Origin: Bacilli bacterium
GTDB lineage: Bacteria > Bacillota_I > Bacilli_A > RF39 > UBA660
Direction: 5' to 3'
Assembly (NCBI GenBank): GCA_900769695.1
Contig: CAAGHO010000045.1
Coordinates: 1 to 55,106 of the forward strand
DNA length: 55,106 bases
The position numbers were made by a program, and so were the translations under genes. The notes below the pieces were generated by a model. The model had not been told where the DNA came from. It worked only from the letters and a program-made list of their open reading frames with translations, and did not search any database. Below, piece after piece: positions 17,712-25,952 of the stretch. The stretch's first letter is position 1. Each line of letters opens with the position of its first letter.

Positions 17712-17990
17712 CTATTTGATTTTTTTTAGTAAAAAGTAATTTGCCCCATAGGCACAATAATTTTCTATATATTCCTCTAAATATTTCAAGTCGTTCACCT
17801 CTGTTACCTTTTTATTATGAGAATCAAAAAAACCTTTTAACCTAATCTTATCATAAGCATAATCTGCAAAAACATAGTCATATTCATCAAAATAATCAGT
17901 AAACTTCTCTTCTAATTCATCTAAATTAAAACAGTTTCCTTTATCTTTTATTAATTCATAAACATTATTATTTAAAGTAATTTTCTTCAT
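17712..17990 (-). CDS. yutD: YutD family protein (DUF1027)
   Basis: 92-residue conserved protein of unknown biochemical role, restricted mainly to Bacilli. Recognised by ITLNNNVYELIKDKGNCFNL, YDYVFADYAYDKIRLKGFFD and YIENYCAYGANYFLLKK, which parallel B. subtilis YutD along its whole length. The ATG at 17990 is chosen because AGAGGG lies six bases upstream; the longer frame from 18020 has no such site. yunB lies directly upstream, as in the Bacillus yutD-yunB region. Confidence 0.88.
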   Translation of the reverse strand: MKKITLNNNVYELIKDKGNCFNLDELEEKFTDYFDEYDYVFADYAYDKIRLKGFFDSHNKKVTEVNDLKYLEEYIENYCAYGANYFLLKKIK

Positions 17991-18020
17991 ATTATCCCTC
18001 TTAATTATTATACCATACAT

Positions 18021-18752
18021 TTAAGAAATAGGAAGTGAAAACTGTGATGAATCGCTGATGATAGGGTTTTGGTAATAATTTGGAATACTCCCTTGAATAA
18101 TTTTCATTGCGATTGGAATATCATTCTTTACAGTTATATCTTTTGAACCAACTGGCATTGTAATTTTTTCCTTTACTTCAACATGAGCATATATTTCTAT
18201 ATAAACACTATTTATTCCATAACTTGATACTTTGGTTTTGATATTTGATGTAACTTGTCCAACAAAACTGAACTTTACCGGAATAACTGGGCCAGTATTT
18301 GAAAGTAGCACATTTGAAAAAATTATTCCTTCTGGTATTTCACAAACGACACCTGATTTTATTTTTCTGTACCTAACGCCATTAAATGTTGTTGCCAAAT
18401 CAAAATCTTTGATATTTCCATTTTCTAATTTAACTAAATTTTTCTGAATTCTCATGGTAATATTTTCCAGTAACTCATTTGCCTTCTTAGACTTAAAATC
18501 AACTATTTGAATTTCACCACTATTACTTGTTTTTGTATTAAGCAAGTCATCATCTAAATTAGAAACAAATTCTTTATCAATGGAATAATTAATCATATAG
18601 GTTCCAAATCTTTCTGCTTCAACAGTCGCATAGTTACTAATGGTTTTATTCAAACTATTCCCAAGTTTCTGAACCAATACTAAGCTACTAATATAGGCAA
18701 TAAATATAATCAAACAAAGGCTTTTTAAGTTTTTATAGATAGATTTTTTCAT
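18021..18752 (-). CDS. yunB: Sporulation protein YunB
   Basis: Sporulation-specific protein expressed in the mother cell in Bacillus. The 243 residues start with one membrane anchor (about 10-30), followed by an extracytoplasmic or forespore-facing domain. Family landmarks are PVIPVKFSFVGQVTSNIKTK, YGINSVYIEIYAHVEVKEKI and IPIAMKIIQGSIPNYY. AGGGT lies very close to the ATG, so translation may be weak or start slightly downstream. Biochemical function is unknown; loss impairs spore formation in Bacillus. Confidence 0.9.
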   Translation of the reverse strand: MKKSIYKNLKSLCLIIFIAYISSLVLVQKLGNSLNKTISNYATVEAERFGTYMINYSIDKEFVSNLDDDLLNTKTSNSGEIQIVDFKSKKANELLENITMRIQKNLVKLENGNIKDFDLATTFNGVRYRKIKSGVVCEIPEGIIFSNVLLSNTGPVIPVKFSFVGQVTSNIKTKVSSYGINSVYIEIYAHVEVKEKITMPVGSKDITVKNDIPIAMKIIQGSIPNYYQNPIISDSSQFSLPIS

Positions 18753-18768
18753 ACCCTATAATATGAAA

Positions 18769-18800
18769 TAAAAAAAAGCATTAGACTAAATCTAACACTT
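18769..18800 (-). terminator. Terminator of sigG-ylmC
   Basis: Minus-strand AGTGTTAGA pairs with TCTAATGCT (two G-T pairs) and is followed by a run of T. Confidence 0.7.
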
Positions 18801-18817
18801 AAATGAACCAGCCACAT

Positions 18818-19045
18818 TCATTTTACATCAACTAGTATGACATCATCGCCTATTTTGTTTATTTCCTTCCACATAACAACCATGTCATCATCCTTAGAAG
18901 AAAAGGAAAGCATCTTTTTAGGAGCTTCTATAACAAGTGACTCAATATTCCCAGATGAGTCAATATTAGCATCAATAATACTTCCAATATTTTTTCCGTC
19001 AGCTACATTAACAATTGTCTTAGTTTGCAAATCAGAAAGTCTCAT
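18818..19045 (-). CDS. ylmC: YlmC/YmxH sporulation protein, PRC-barrel
   Basis: Small PRC-barrel protein of 75 residues: MRLSDLQTKTIVNVADGKNI, GSIIDANIDSSGNIESLVIE and a final WKEINKIGDDVILVDV. The ATG at 19045 has AGGTGA six bases upstream and gives the family-typical MRLSDL start, so the in-frame GTG at 19054 is not used. It follows sigG on the same strand by 33 bases, as ylmC follows sigG in Bacillus. Its molecular role is not known. Confidence 0.88.
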   Translation of the reverse strand: MRLSDLQTKTIVNVADGKNIGSIIDANIDSSGNIESLVIEAPKKMLSFSSKDDDMVVMWKEINKIGDDVILVDVK

Positions 19046-19078
19046 TTTCTTCACCTATATTAATTATATGAAAAAAAA

Positions 19079-19855
19079 TTATCGTAAGACCTTTTTTAAT
19101 GTGTTAATGGCAGATTTTTCCAATCTTGAAACTTGAGCCTGACTTATTGCGAGTTCATCTGCTATTTCCATTTGAGTTTTACCTATAATAAATCTTTCAT
19201 CTAAGATAAACTGTTCTCTATCACTTAGATTATCAATAGCCTCATCTAAAGCAAGTTTTACCTCAAAATCCTTACTATTTGTCTTCTTATCTTCAATCTG
19301 ATCACACAAATATATTGTATCACCACCATCATTATAAATAGCCTCAAACATACTAACTGGCTCTTTTAATGATTCTAGAGCATTATAAATATCAAATGTT
19401 GTAACTTCTAGTTTCTTTGCAATCTCTTCCATATCTGGTTCTTTTCCTGTTTTTGCTATTACCTCTTCTTTGTACTTCAAAGTCTTATAAGCAATATCTT
19501 TTAAAGATCTACTTACTCTTATACTATTGTTATCACGTAAATACCTTCTTACCTCGCCTAAAATCATTGGCACTGCATATGTTGAGAACTTAACTTCATG
19601 TGATAAATCAAAATTATCAATTGCTTTCAATAATCCAACACACCCTATCTGAAATAAATCATCCATATTATCACATTTATTATTGAATCTTTTAAGTATA
19701 GATAGCACCAATTTTAAATTCCCTTCAACTAATAAATCTCGTGCAAATAAATCTCCCTCCTTCACTTTCAAAAACAATGCTTTTTGTTCTTCATGCGAAA
19801 GAGTCTTTAAATCTCCTGTATTAATTCCACTTATTTCAACTTTGTATTTTGCCAT
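19079..19855 (-). CDS. sigG: RNA polymerase sporulation sigma factor SigG
   Basis: Late forespore sigma factor. Nearly every SigG landmark is present in the 258 residues: KVEISGINT at the N-terminus, region 2 DLFQIGCVGLLKAIDNFDLS with FSTYAVPMILGEVRRYLRDN, region 3 IRVSRSLKDIAYK, and region 4 with QMEIADELAISQAQVSRLEK. GGAGG lies six bases before the ATG. A sporulation-type promoter is visible just upstream. The presence of sigG is the strongest evidence that the organism forms endospores. ylmC follows. Confidence 0.97.
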   Translation of the reverse strand: MAKYKVEISGINTGDLKTLSHEEQKALFLKVKEGDLFARDLLVEGNLKLVLSILKRFNNKCDNMDDLFQIGCVGLLKAIDNFDLSHEVKFSTYAVPMILGEVRRYLRDNNSIRVSRSLKDIAYKTLKYKEEVIAKTGKEPDMEEIAKKLEVTTFDIYNALESLKEPVSMFEAIYNDGGDTIYLCDQIEDKKTNSKDFEVKLALDEAIDNLSDREQFILDERFIIGKTQMEIADELAISQAQVSRLEKSAINTLKKVLR

Positions 19856-19871
19856 AATTTCCTCCTACAAA

Positions 19872-19901
19872 AATTATGGTCTATTGTTTCTTTTCTTATA
19901 C
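19872..19901 (-). promoter_or_regulatory. Candidate SigF/SigG promoter of sigG
   Basis: Minus-strand GTATA (19897-19901), 18 bases, CATAATT (19872-19878), close to the SigG pattern GHATR-N18-CATNHTA (one mismatch). With 15-base spacing it also partly fits SigF. Autoregulation of sigG is known in Bacillus. Confidence 0.5.
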
Positions 19902-19915
19902 AACAAAAAAAAAAA

Positions 19916-21022
19916 CTACTTATTAAATAGTTCTAATTTCTTCTTAAACTCCTCTATTTCATCATTAATAATTGAATTTCCAAAATTACCAACTAATGTT
20001 TTCAAACACTGAAAAACAAATAATTTTGTTTCCATATCTATAAAATTTGATGTTTTTATCATAACACATAAAGACTTTAATTTATTTTCAGTAATATCAG
20101 AAAGCATCTTGATTTGAGACTTTTCAAATAATTCAAAGGTACTGTCAATTAATTGTTTTCTATGATCGTAATCATATTTTTCAATCCAAGCATTTACAAC
20201 CGAATCAAATTGAATACTTATCTTACTTCTCTCAGTTCTAAGAAGTTTGTCATCATCAACTATCCAACTATCAACGGCATGTTGATAAATTCCTGAAGCA
20301 GATGATGATATAATATCTATATTTTCTTGATAAAGTAATACTCCTATCATACTTTGACTCGGAACAATATTTATTAGTTTCTTACTTATATTCTTATAAT
20401 TAAATGATGAAAATTCTTCTTTTCTTAATCCCGGACCATCAAATGAATATATAGCTTTTATCTTATGTCTTTTTAAAAGACCAGTACCAAGAGAAGCTGT
20501 TAAAGCTAAATTTCCTCCTTTAGAGTGACCACAAACAATAACAGGACCAGAAATTTTCTTTAAAATCCTATTCAAATACTTACCTGCCTCTTTTTGTGAA
20601 GGTGTTGGATATTGAAATGAAAAGTATGCATCTTCTTTCCAACCAACTATAGAATTATCTGTTCCCTCAAACGATACAACCACATCTTTATTAGGTAGAA
20701 TAAATGTAGCCGCACCAAACTGAACATCATCACCATTTACGTGTTTGTAATTAGAAATCAAAACATTTCTATATCTTTTAGTACCAGCTATCTTTTGAAG
20801 TAAATAAAAGGCCTTTCTTTGAACTGAAATACGTTTTTTTCTTGTATCTATACTAATCATCTTACTAACTTCATCTAGAGTGTATGCCTCATTATCCTTA
20901 AAACTTACATTATCAAAACTAATATAAGATAATTGACTATATATCAAAATATCAATCTCACACAAAGCCTTTTGAAAGTAATCAAAATCCCTATATTTTT
21001 CAATAAAATCATTAATATGCAC
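19916..21022 (-). CDS. Mbeg1-like lipase (DUF2974), alpha/beta hydrolase
   Basis: Predicted lipase-like alpha/beta hydrolase of the Mbeg1/DUF2974 group. The nucleophile elbow GHSKGG (near residue 166) and VVSFEGTDNSIVGWKEDAYF, DGPGL and the late YQHAVDSWIV, which would supply the catalytic His, are all present. The 368 residues carry no signal peptide. The start is GTG and shares one base with the stop codon of the upstream membrane gene (TAGTG), so the two are translationally coupled. The substrate is unknown. Confidence 0.8.
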   Translation of the reverse strand: MHINDFIEKYRDFDYFQKALCEIDILIYSQLSYISFDNVSFKDNEAYTLDEVSKMISIDTRKKRISVQRKAFYLLQKIAGTKRYRNVLISNYKHVNGDDVQFGAATFILPNKDVVVSFEGTDNSIVGWKEDAYFSFQYPTPSQKEAGKYLNRILKKISGPVIVCGHSKGGNLALTASLGTGLLKRHKIKAIYSFDGPGLRKEEFSSFNYKNISKKLINIVPSQSMIGVLLYQENIDIISSSASGIYQHAVDSWIVDDDKLLRTERSKISIQFDSVVNAWIEKYDYDHRKQLIDSTFELFEKSQIKMLSDITENKLKSLCVMIKTSNFIDMETKLFVFQCLKTLVGNFGNSIINDEIEEFKKKLELFNK

Positions 21023-21732
21023 TATTTCACCTTATTTCTTATACTTTTATTTTTTAGTTTTTCTTCATATTCAGAAATATATTTTTTCAAGTCCATTGAT
21101 GGTTTAAATGCAAATAAGAATGAATATTTTTGTTTTTCTCTTTCTTGAATATCTCTAATTTGACATTTTAATTCTTCATATTTTACTTCAACATTATTTT
21201 CTTTAGCATAATTTCTTACCTTAGTTAAAAGTTTTGTTGAATAAAAATAGTCTATTATTAATATTCCACAGAAAAATCCAAGTATAAATGAAAATGATAA
21301 GTTATTATTAAACCACTCTAGCTTTTCTAGTATAAATCCTGCGACAAAGTAGTAGTAAAAAGCACCTATCACAGTCCAAATAAGTGAAAACAAAGGACAA
21401 ATAATTCCTTTATAATTTCCCCATCTATCACTATAATCCCATAATTTAACTGGTTTATTTACGAATGTTAGTCCACCAATAAATTCAATTAAGGTCATCA
21501 TAACTCCCATTAATAAAATTATAATAAAAGAAGACATATTCATTTTAGAAAATAACAAATAGATTCCAGTTAATCCACATAATCCAAAGCCATAAATTGG
21601 TAAATATGGCCCTATTAGAAATCCTGGATTAACCCATTTTCCGTGAACAATTCTTCTAAAGAAAAGCTCCAAAATCCATCCAAATGTACTACCTATATAG
21701 AATATAAATATAAAATTTAAAAATAGATTCAT
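21022..21732 (-). CDS. CmpB-like multispan membrane protein (PF06541)
   Basis: Six or so membrane segments in 236 residues, with the family signature GWILELFFRRIVHGKWVNPG, GPYLPIYGFG and LWDYSDRWGNYKG. These proteins are annotated as putative ABC transporter permease CmpB, but no ATP-binding subunit is near and the transporter label is weak. A charged cytoplasmic tail of about 60 residues follows the last helix. It is coupled to the lipase-like gene, so the pair may act together at the membrane. Confidence 0.75.
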   Translation of the reverse strand: MNLFLNFIFIFYIGSTFGWILELFFRRIVHGKWVNPGFLIGPYLPIYGFGLCGLTGIYLLFSKMNMSSFIIILLMGVMMTLIEFIGGLTFVNKPVKLWDYSDRWGNYKGIICPLFSLIWTVIGAFYYYFVAGFILEKLEWFNNNLSFSFILGFFCGILIIDYFYSTKLLTKVRNYAKENNVEVKYEELKCQIRDIQEREKQKYSFLFAFKPSMDLKKYISEYEEKLKNKSIRNKVK

Positions 21733-21805
21733 TAAATATCCCCTACCTTTATTTTATTATAACACTATAAATTTGGACACAAACTTTAAAGCAAAAATTT
21801 AGTGT

Positions 21806-21834
21806 AAAAAAAAGACAAGTAACAACTACTTATC
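21806..21834 (-). terminator. Terminator of the thioredoxin-like gene
   Basis: Minus-strand GATAAGTA/TACTTGTC stem with a GTTGT loop and eight T residues. Confidence 0.8.
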
Positions 21835-21836
21835 AT

Positions 21837-22538
21837 TTAACAAGAACCTTTATCAGTACAAATATTAGAGTTTGACTTTTTCATTTTCTTCAATCCATCT
21901 TCATAAATTGTTTTTAATTCTTTTAACTGTTTTTGACTCAAACTTTTATATGGATCTTTTTGACTGCTTACTGTTGATGTATGTATATCTACTATTTTTC
22001 CTTCTTTTACAAAAACAACAGTTGGAAAATAAAGTCTTTTTATACTTTCATCATTAAGTCCATCATAGACACTAGCTTTGTCACCTAACAAATCTAGAAT
22101 CTCATAATATGTTTTTGTTCCCTCTTGTCTTGTAAATACTTCATTATTTTCATCTAAATCTTTTTCATCTCTAATTGAATATGCATTGAAATAGTAAACA
22201 GTTTCTTTTTTCTCATTCATAACTTCTAAAAATGGTTCTATCATATTACGACACCAAGGGCACTCAGGAAATCCAAAATAAATTACACCAGTACCTTTAC
22301 TTAAAAGTTCTACTACTTTTTTACCACTGACATATTTAACACCATTTTTATCTGAAATATTCACTTTTTTATATTCTTTACCAGTAGATAGACCTGTTCT
22401 TCCATTAAATCTTTCATATTCTTTCTTGAACTTTTTTTCATCATTTGTAACTTTAGTATTTTTTACTGTAAAAATTGATAATATTAAAATAAAAACAATT
22501 ATTAATCCAATTATAAACCAAATTTTCTTTTCCTTCAT
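21837..22538 (-). CDS. Membrane-anchored thioredoxin-like protein (CPWC)
   Basis: One N-terminal membrane helix (about 5-25) puts a thioredoxin-fold domain outside the cell. The active-site-like ECPWCRN lies near residue 94, preceded by GVIYFGFPE and followed by YFPTVVFVKEGK, the cis-Pro region. The C-terminus carries two further Cys (CTDKGSC). The start at 22538 is chosen because GGAG is eight bases upstream. It may act in extracytoplasmic thiol exchange, or be a bacteriocin-transport-like thioredoxin; no partner gene decides this. It lies just downstream of an RluA-type gene. Confidence 0.82.
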   Translation of the reverse strand: MKEKKIWFIIGLIIVFILILSIFTVKNTKVTNDEKKFKKEYERFNGRTGLSTGKEYKKVNISDKNGVKYVSGKKVVELLSKGTGVIYFGFPECPWCRNMIEPFLEVMNEKKETVYYFNAYSIRDEKDLDENNEVFTRQEGTKTYYEILDLLGDKASVYDGLNDESIKRLYFPTVVFVKEGKIVDIHTSTVSSQKDPYKSLSQKQLKELKTIYEDGLKKMKKSNSNICTDKGSC

Positions 22539-22554
22539 TTTTACCACTCCACTT

Positions 22555-23391
22555 TTATATCAAATGTTTAAATTCCACCGGAACTTCTGTCTTAAATTCC
22601 ATTTCTTTTTTCATAATAGGATAAAACATTTTCAATTTATTTGCATGTAAATATAATCTTTTCATACCATCTTTTTCTCCATATTTGTTATCACCAACAA
22701 TAGGATTTCCAATATTTTCTAATTGAACCCTAATTTGATTTTTTCTACCGGTTTCAATATTAATCTTTAAAAGACTATATTTACTATTTTCCTTAATAAC
22801 TTTATAGTTAGTAATTGCCTCTTTTCCTTCTTGTTTTTTAGTAATATAAACTAAATTAGTCTTTGTTTCTAATAACTTATCTTCAAGTCTATCACTTTTC
22901 TTTGGCATTAGTCCATGAACAACTGCAGTATATTCTCTTACACTAACCAAGCTATTCCAATCTTTTTGAAGCATATTCTTTGTTTTTTCGTCTTTAGCAA
23001 AAACCACAACTCCACTAGTTTCTTTATCGAGTCTATGTACAATAAAAACCTTATTACTTTTATTTTTTTCTTTTAGATATGAGGAAACATAGTGATAAAG
23101 TGTCTTTTCCTTTTCTTTAGCAGTAGAAATAGTAAGTAGTCCTGCTGGTTTATTTACAACAATAATATAATTATCTTCATATAAAATATCGAATGGCAAA
23201 CTACTCTTATTTTTTGTTTCTATATTAATAACCATACCCTTTGTAAGCATGTAATCATATTTAGTGGTTTTTGTATTATTAACATAAATAGAACCATGAA
23301 CTAAATAAGATTTAACCTTCTTTTTAGGCATATCCAAATATTTATACAAATAAGCTAATAATTCTTTATCTTCTTTAACAACTAATTTCAT
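22555..23391 (-). CDS. RluA/RluD-family pseudouridine synthase
   Basis: Converts uridine to pseudouridine in RNA, probably ribosomal RNA. An S4-like domain (about 1-60; YLDMPKKKVKSYLVHGSIYV) precedes the catalytic domain, which holds HRLDKETSG near residue 122 with the catalytic Asp, then TGRKNQIRVQLENIGNPIVG and LYLHANKL. 278 residues. The exact target uridine cannot be read from sequence. It starts 47 bases downstream of the NUDIX gene and is followed closely by the thioredoxin-like gene. Confidence 0.92.
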   Translation of the reverse strand: MKLVVKEDKELLAYLYKYLDMPKKKVKSYLVHGSIYVNNTKTTKYDYMLTKGMVINIETKNKSSLPFDILYEDNYIIVVNKPAGLLTISTAKEKEKTLYHYVSSYLKEKNKSNKVFIVHRLDKETSGVVVFAKDEKTKNMLQKDWNSLVSVREYTAVVHGLMPKKSDRLEDKLLETKTNLVYITKKQEGKEAITNYKVIKENSKYSLLKINIETGRKNQIRVQLENIGNPIVGDNKYGEKDGMKRLYLHANKLKMFYPIMKKEMEFKTEVPVEFKHLI

Positions 23392-23438
23392 AAAAAACTC
23401 CTATATATAAATTATTATACCACGAAAAAGAATAATAA

Positions 23439-23987
23439 CTATTTTTTGATGTTATTTATTTCAAAATATTTTAATAAATAATTCCAGCAACCTATTTTAT
23501 CGGTTAAGTTTTCATAATTATTATTAACTCTTCTAATAACTTCATCTTTCTCAAACCATTTTATATCTTGTACTTCCTCTTTTTGCAAAACTATATCTTT
23601 TAAATCAACATCTTTATGAACAATATAAAATTCATTAAAATGTCTATTAATTATATCCCCACTAAGATTTTCAGATGTTGTTGCACCTATAAATTCTAGC
23701 GATGATTTATCTAAGTCTATTCCTATTTCTTCTTTTGTCTCCCTTATTACAGCTTGATATCCTAGTTCATTAGATAATACATGTCCACCTGCTGTAATAT
23801 CCCATAAATTAGGCCATAATTTTTTTGTAGAACTCCTTTGTTGTAACAACACCCTTTCATTGTCTTCACTTACAATAAATACAACAACAGCCTTATGATA
23901 TAATCCTTTTCTATGGCACTCATCCCTACTTGCAACTTCATTTGTATATTCACCATTTGCATTTAAAACATCAAAAAATTCATTCAT
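23439..23987 (-). CDS. NUDIX hydrolase
   Basis: 182-residue NUDIX protein. The box GGHVLSNELGYQAVIRETKE continues with EIGI and fits the G-x5-E-x7-REUxEExGU pattern exactly (about residues 67-89). The N-terminal EFFDVLNANGEYTNEVASRD and the ECHRKGLYHKAVVVFI segment are those of the isopentenyl-diphosphate isomerase-like subgroup, many of which are really nucleoside diphosphate derivative hydrolases. Substrate is unassigned. Confidence 0.92.
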   Translation of the reverse strand: MNEFFDVLNANGEYTNEVASRDECHRKGLYHKAVVVFIVSEDNERVLLQQRSSTKKLWPNLWDITAGGHVLSNELGYQAVIRETKEEIGIDLDKSSLEFIGATTSENLSGDIINRHFNEFYIVHKDVDLKDIVLQKEEVQDIKWFEKDEVIRRVNNNYENLTDKIGCWNYLLKYFEINNIKK

Positions 23988-24010
23988 ATTATTATCTCCT
24001 TAATCTATAT

Positions 24011-24565
24011 TTAGTAATGTGTCCTTAATTCATACACAATAACTTTCTCTTTATTAACGCCTAATTCTTTATTAAATAAGGCAAATTCTATTATTACATT
24101 TTGTAAATTATGTTCCATAGCATACTGATAAATAACATCAAAATGTGGAATACTATTTAATTTTTTATCAAAAATATCAGTTTTTAAATTAAATGTTGGA
24201 TCACTTATTGCATCCCTTACCGAAGCAGTTGGTTCAGTGGATAATATGGCATAAACTTCACCATTTGACAGAAATTCAACTTCTCCTACTAATAACTGAT
24301 TGTCAACATAATTTGCAGAACTGACATTAATCGTAAATAAATTATAATCTCTTATTTCTTCCAAAACCTTGTCATAGTCAACTTTTAATTTAAAAACACC
24401 ACCAGCTTTTGATTTATCTCTTATTGCATAATACCTTGATGGATATTTAGAGATAAATTGTTTTACTTGTTTATCATCTTGACCTTCAAATAATTTTTCT
24501 GGAAATCTATTTAAATTAAGCTCCTCTATTTTTTTTATACTTTCTAGTTTATTTTTTATTATCAT
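24011..24565 (-). CDS. Hypothetical protein
   Basis: Not recognised. 184 residues from the ATG at 24565, which has GGTGAAG just upstream; the earlier TTG is unlikely. Soluble, mixed alpha/beta. Notable segments are FPEKLFEGQDDKQVKQFISK, RYYAIRDKSKAGGVFKLKV and an invariant-looking STEPTASVRDAISDP. The first resembles carbohydrate or ATP-grasp proteins only faintly. It lies 23 bases upstream of the NUDIX gene on the same strand. The 175-base gap behind it holds the pgi terminator and AT-rich promoter-like hexamers, none convincing. Confidence 0.6.
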   Translation of the reverse strand: MIIKNKLESIKKIEELNLNRFPEKLFEGQDDKQVKQFISKYPSRYYAIRDKSKAGGVFKLKVDYDKVLEEIRDYNLFTINVSSANYVDNQLLVGEVEFLSNGEVYAILSTEPTASVRDAISDPTFNLKTDIFDKKLNSIPHFDVIYQYAMEHNLQNVIIEFALFNKELGVNKEKVIVYELRTHY

Positions 24566-24724
24566 TTTCTTCACCAACTCTTAAAATATAATATATCAAA
24601 ATAATACAATAAAAATCAATATTTTCTATTATATTTCTATCAATATGAAATGGTGTTAACATCATTACAAATAACTTTTCTTAACAATTTCTAAATAGAT
24701 TATAACCTATATCTTTTATACATA

Positions 24725-24754
24725 AAAAAAGAGAAATAATTAATAATCTCTCTT
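24725..24754 (-). terminator. Terminator of pgi
   Basis: Minus-strand AAGAGA pairs with TCTCTT and is followed by seven T residues. Confidence 0.6.
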
Positions 24755-25952
24755 AAAAATTTGATATTTTACTATTCATTATATTTTTATATTTTTCAAC
24801 ACCTGGTTGATTAAATGGATCTACATCAAATAAATAGGCCGAAAACGCAGAAGCCATCATAAAAAACATTGTTAACTGGCCAACACTTTCTAAAGAAATA
24901 AGTCCCATATCAATTATATTATTAGGAACACCTCCATCATAATGAGCCTCAACAACAGAATTTAAAACAATATCATTGTACTCATTTAATGATTTATCTT
25001 CCATCATAACATCAGTTTGATACTTAGCTTTTATCACAGTTTCGTAAATTAGTTTCTTTCCTTCTTGAATAAATTGGCCCAGCGAATGTAAATCCCTAGT
25101 ATTAACAGTTGATACTGGAAATATTCCTTTGCCATCTTTTCCTTCACTTTCTCCAAATAATTGTTTTAGAAATTCAGTATAGTAATAAAGACTTTCATGG
25201 TAAACACTAAAATTCTCTAGTAAAAATCCTAATTTATACATAACATTTCTAATACAAGCATAATTATAAGCTTCATCTAAATATTTTTTACCTTCATAAT
25301 AACCTTTCAAAAACTTATCAATATCAAGATTCATAACAGCAAGTACTAGCAAATGAGCAGGTGTTATAATACTATATCTACCACCAATATCTGAAGGCAT
25401 ATCAAAAGTCATAAATCCATACTTTGATGCCTCATCTTTTAAATAGCCACTTAATTGATTAGTCGTAACAATAATTCTTTCTTTAAGTCCAGATAAATCA
25501 TATTTTTCTTTTAGTATATTTAAAATATAATTGTAAGTTAGTTTAATTTCAAGAGTCGTTCCAGATTTAGAAATAACATTAACATAAACACTTTTATCTT
25601 TAATATAATTAACAACTTCACTTAATTTTTTAGCTGACAAATTATTACCAATATAGATAACTTCAACATCATCTTTAACAAATTCATTTGCAAAAATTTT
25701 TGCGATTGAATAGCTTCCCATATAGGAACCACCAATTCCTATTACAAGTAAAACATCAGCCTTTTCTCTTATCATCTGGCTAACTTTCTTTATTTTTCTT
25801 AGAGTGGTATCATCAACACTTTTTTGATACCACCCTGTCATACTATCATTAGTAAAATGTTCTAAAATAGAATTTTTTCTCTTTAAAAGATCATCATATA
25901 ATTTATCATCTAGAAAAGAAGACATGTAAGTTTTAAAATCAAATTTCAACAT
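24753..25952 (-). CDS. pgi: Glucose-6-phosphate isomerase, short form
   Basis: Interconverts glucose 6-phosphate and fructose 6-phosphate. SIS-domain motifs VIGIGGSYMGSYSIAK near residue 72, VISKSGTTLEI near 132, DIGGRYSIITPAHL and QFIQEGKKLIYET are present, and the C-terminal FNQPGVEKYK carries the usual catalytic Lys segment. The 399 residues are shorter than the 450 or more of most Gram-positive enzymes. The ATG overlaps the stop codon of the glucan synthase-like gene (TAATG), so the two are translationally coupled. The coupling fits the need for hexose phosphates, but GH94 products are glucose 1-phosphate derivatives, so the direct link is inferred. Confidence 0.93.
   Translation of the reverse strand: MLKFDFKTYMSSFLDDKLYDDLLKRKNSILEHFTNDSMTGWYQKSVDDTTLRKIKKVSQMIREKADVLLVIGIGGSYMGSYSIAKIFANEFVKDDVEVIYIGNNLSAKKLSEVVNYIKDKSVYVNVISKSGTTLEIKLTYNYILNILKEKYDLSGLKERIIVTTNQLSGYLKDEASKYGFMTFDMPSDIGGRYSIITPAHLLVLAVMNLDIDKFLKGYYEGKKYLDEAYNYACIRNVMYKLGFLLENFSVYHESLYYYTEFLKQLFGESEGKDGKGIFPVSTVNTRDLHSLGQFIQEGKKLIYETVIKAKYQTDVMMEDKSLNEYNDIVLNSVVEAHYDGGVPNNIIDMGLISLESVGQLTMFFMMASAFSAYLFDVDPFNQPGVEKYKNIMNSKISNF

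Noticed and set aside
21022..21732. A CmpB-like protein as an ABC transporter subunit
   Set aside because: No ATP-binding subunit or solute-binding protein is nearby, so the transport label is not supported.
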